Origin: Thermomicrobiales bacterium
Lineage (GTDB): Bacteria > Chloroflexota > Chloroflexia > Thermomicrobiales > UBA6265
Direction: 5' to 3'
Assembly (NCBI GenBank): GCA_019637585.1
Contig: JAHBVL010000005.1
Location: forward strand, 62,001-126,000
Length of the DNA: 64,000 bases
Part shown: positions 63,783 through 64,000 of the stretch, in pieces
How positions within the stretch are numbered: position 1 is the first letter of the stretch
Layout of the letters: each line of letters starts with the position of its first letter
Notes under the pieces: model-generated
The model's input: only the letters and a program-made list of their open reading frames with translations
Database searches by the model: none
What the model was told of the DNA's origin: nothing
Position numbers and translations under genes: made by a program

Positions 63783-64000
63783 TTGGTGGCGTCACTTGCG
63801 GGTGTGGCGGCGTTTCTCTATCCATTTGTGCTTCCTGCCCTTGAGCCAGCCCCGGAGAATAGGGCTCGAAGTACAGAAGCGCCCCTGCTCTTCGCCATGG
63901 TCACCCTTCTGGCTCTGTTCTCCATCCTGGTGACGTTTCAGCCCGGGCACGACGGCACGAACCTTCAACAGGCAGCGAAGTCGACGGCATTGCTCGGCGT
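63783..64000 (+). CDS. ECF transporter S component, partial
   Basis: The start of a membrane protein that runs off the end of the window. The frame reads LVASLAGVAAFLYPFVLP, then APLLFAMVTLLALFSILVTF and KSTALLGV, which matches the N-terminal spans of the CbrT-like ECF S-component family (vitamin or cobalt uptake). The only good ribosome-binding site (AGAGGAG, 63743-63749) leads to an ATG at 63752 in another frame that stops at 63844. The true start may be TTG 63783 or GTG 63786, or a one-base error or frameshift near 63753 may have split the gene. Confidence 0.6.
   Translation, partial: MVASLAGVAAFLYPFVLPALEPAPENRARSTEAPLLFAMVTLLALFSILVTFQPGHDGTNLQQAAKSTALLG

Overview
The window is high-GC bacterial DNA with dense gene packing, frequent GTG/TTG starts, ATGA/GTGA start-stop overlaps and no rRNA, tRNA, insertion sequence, prophage or CRISPR array that I could recognise. 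The gene set suggests a Chloroflexota organism near the Thermomicrobia. The evidence is many Tat-type (twin-arginine) signals on lipid- or wall-associated binding proteins, LPNTG-tailed surface proteins that imply a single-membrane wall, Rex, tandem universal stress proteins, several carbohydrate ABC systems and LiaS/NarL-type signalling. This placement is inference; no marker gene settles it.

Layout. 1-5.4 kb: the end of a hydantoinase B gene, a MalEFG-type sugar ABC importer, an SDR dehydrogenase and an AbrB/VapC toxin-antitoxin pair. 5.4-16.2 kb: three MFS transporters, a CYTH protein, an HD phosphohydrolase, a PAP2 membrane enzyme with a tiny membrane protein behind it, and ilvD. 16.6-25.4 kb: rex, an SDR, a very large cyanophycin-synthetase-like fusion protein, a divergent polyaspartate surface protein with an LPNTG tail, a secreted RlpA-like/SH3 repeat protein, and a small overlapping gene pair resembling a toxin-antitoxin module. 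25.4-39.1 kb: guaA, a membrane glycosyltransferase, a PQQ-type sugar dehydrogenase, an SDR, a cupredoxin-like protein, a histidine kinase with its NarL-type regulator, a UvrA-like ATPase and a Phd/VapC pair. 39.4-45.9 kb: an RbsB/A/C-type importer followed by a cyclase, an epimerase and a VOC protein. 45.9-49.2 kb: a FluC/CrcB fluoride channel, a PhnP-like hydrolase, an EamA transporter and a 40-cysteine LPNTG protein. 49.4-56.7 kb: a minus-strand beta-galactosidase operon (LacI regulator, binding protein, two permeases, GH35 enzyme, one unknown gene). 57-64 kb: nadE, two tandem universal stress proteins, a SIS-domain protein, a PucR-type regulator and the start of an ECF transporter S component.

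Two things stand out. First, a 1051-residue protein joins an alpha/alpha-toroid-like domain to the N and ATP-grasp domains of cyanophycin synthetase, but its Mur-type domain is shortened and has lost the ATP-binding P-loop. It is transcribed divergently from a protein with four runs of 7-13 aspartates, a Tat-type signal and an LPNTG tail. A ligase of the polyaspartate-modifying class beside a ribosomally made polyaspartate is a testable new system, although the link is inferred from neighbourhood and chemistry only. Second, gene borders repeatedly carry arrays of 7-bp or 8-bp units, commonly arranged as two facing arrays that can fold into a long hairpin. Their unit sequence differs from site to site while the period and architecture stay the same.
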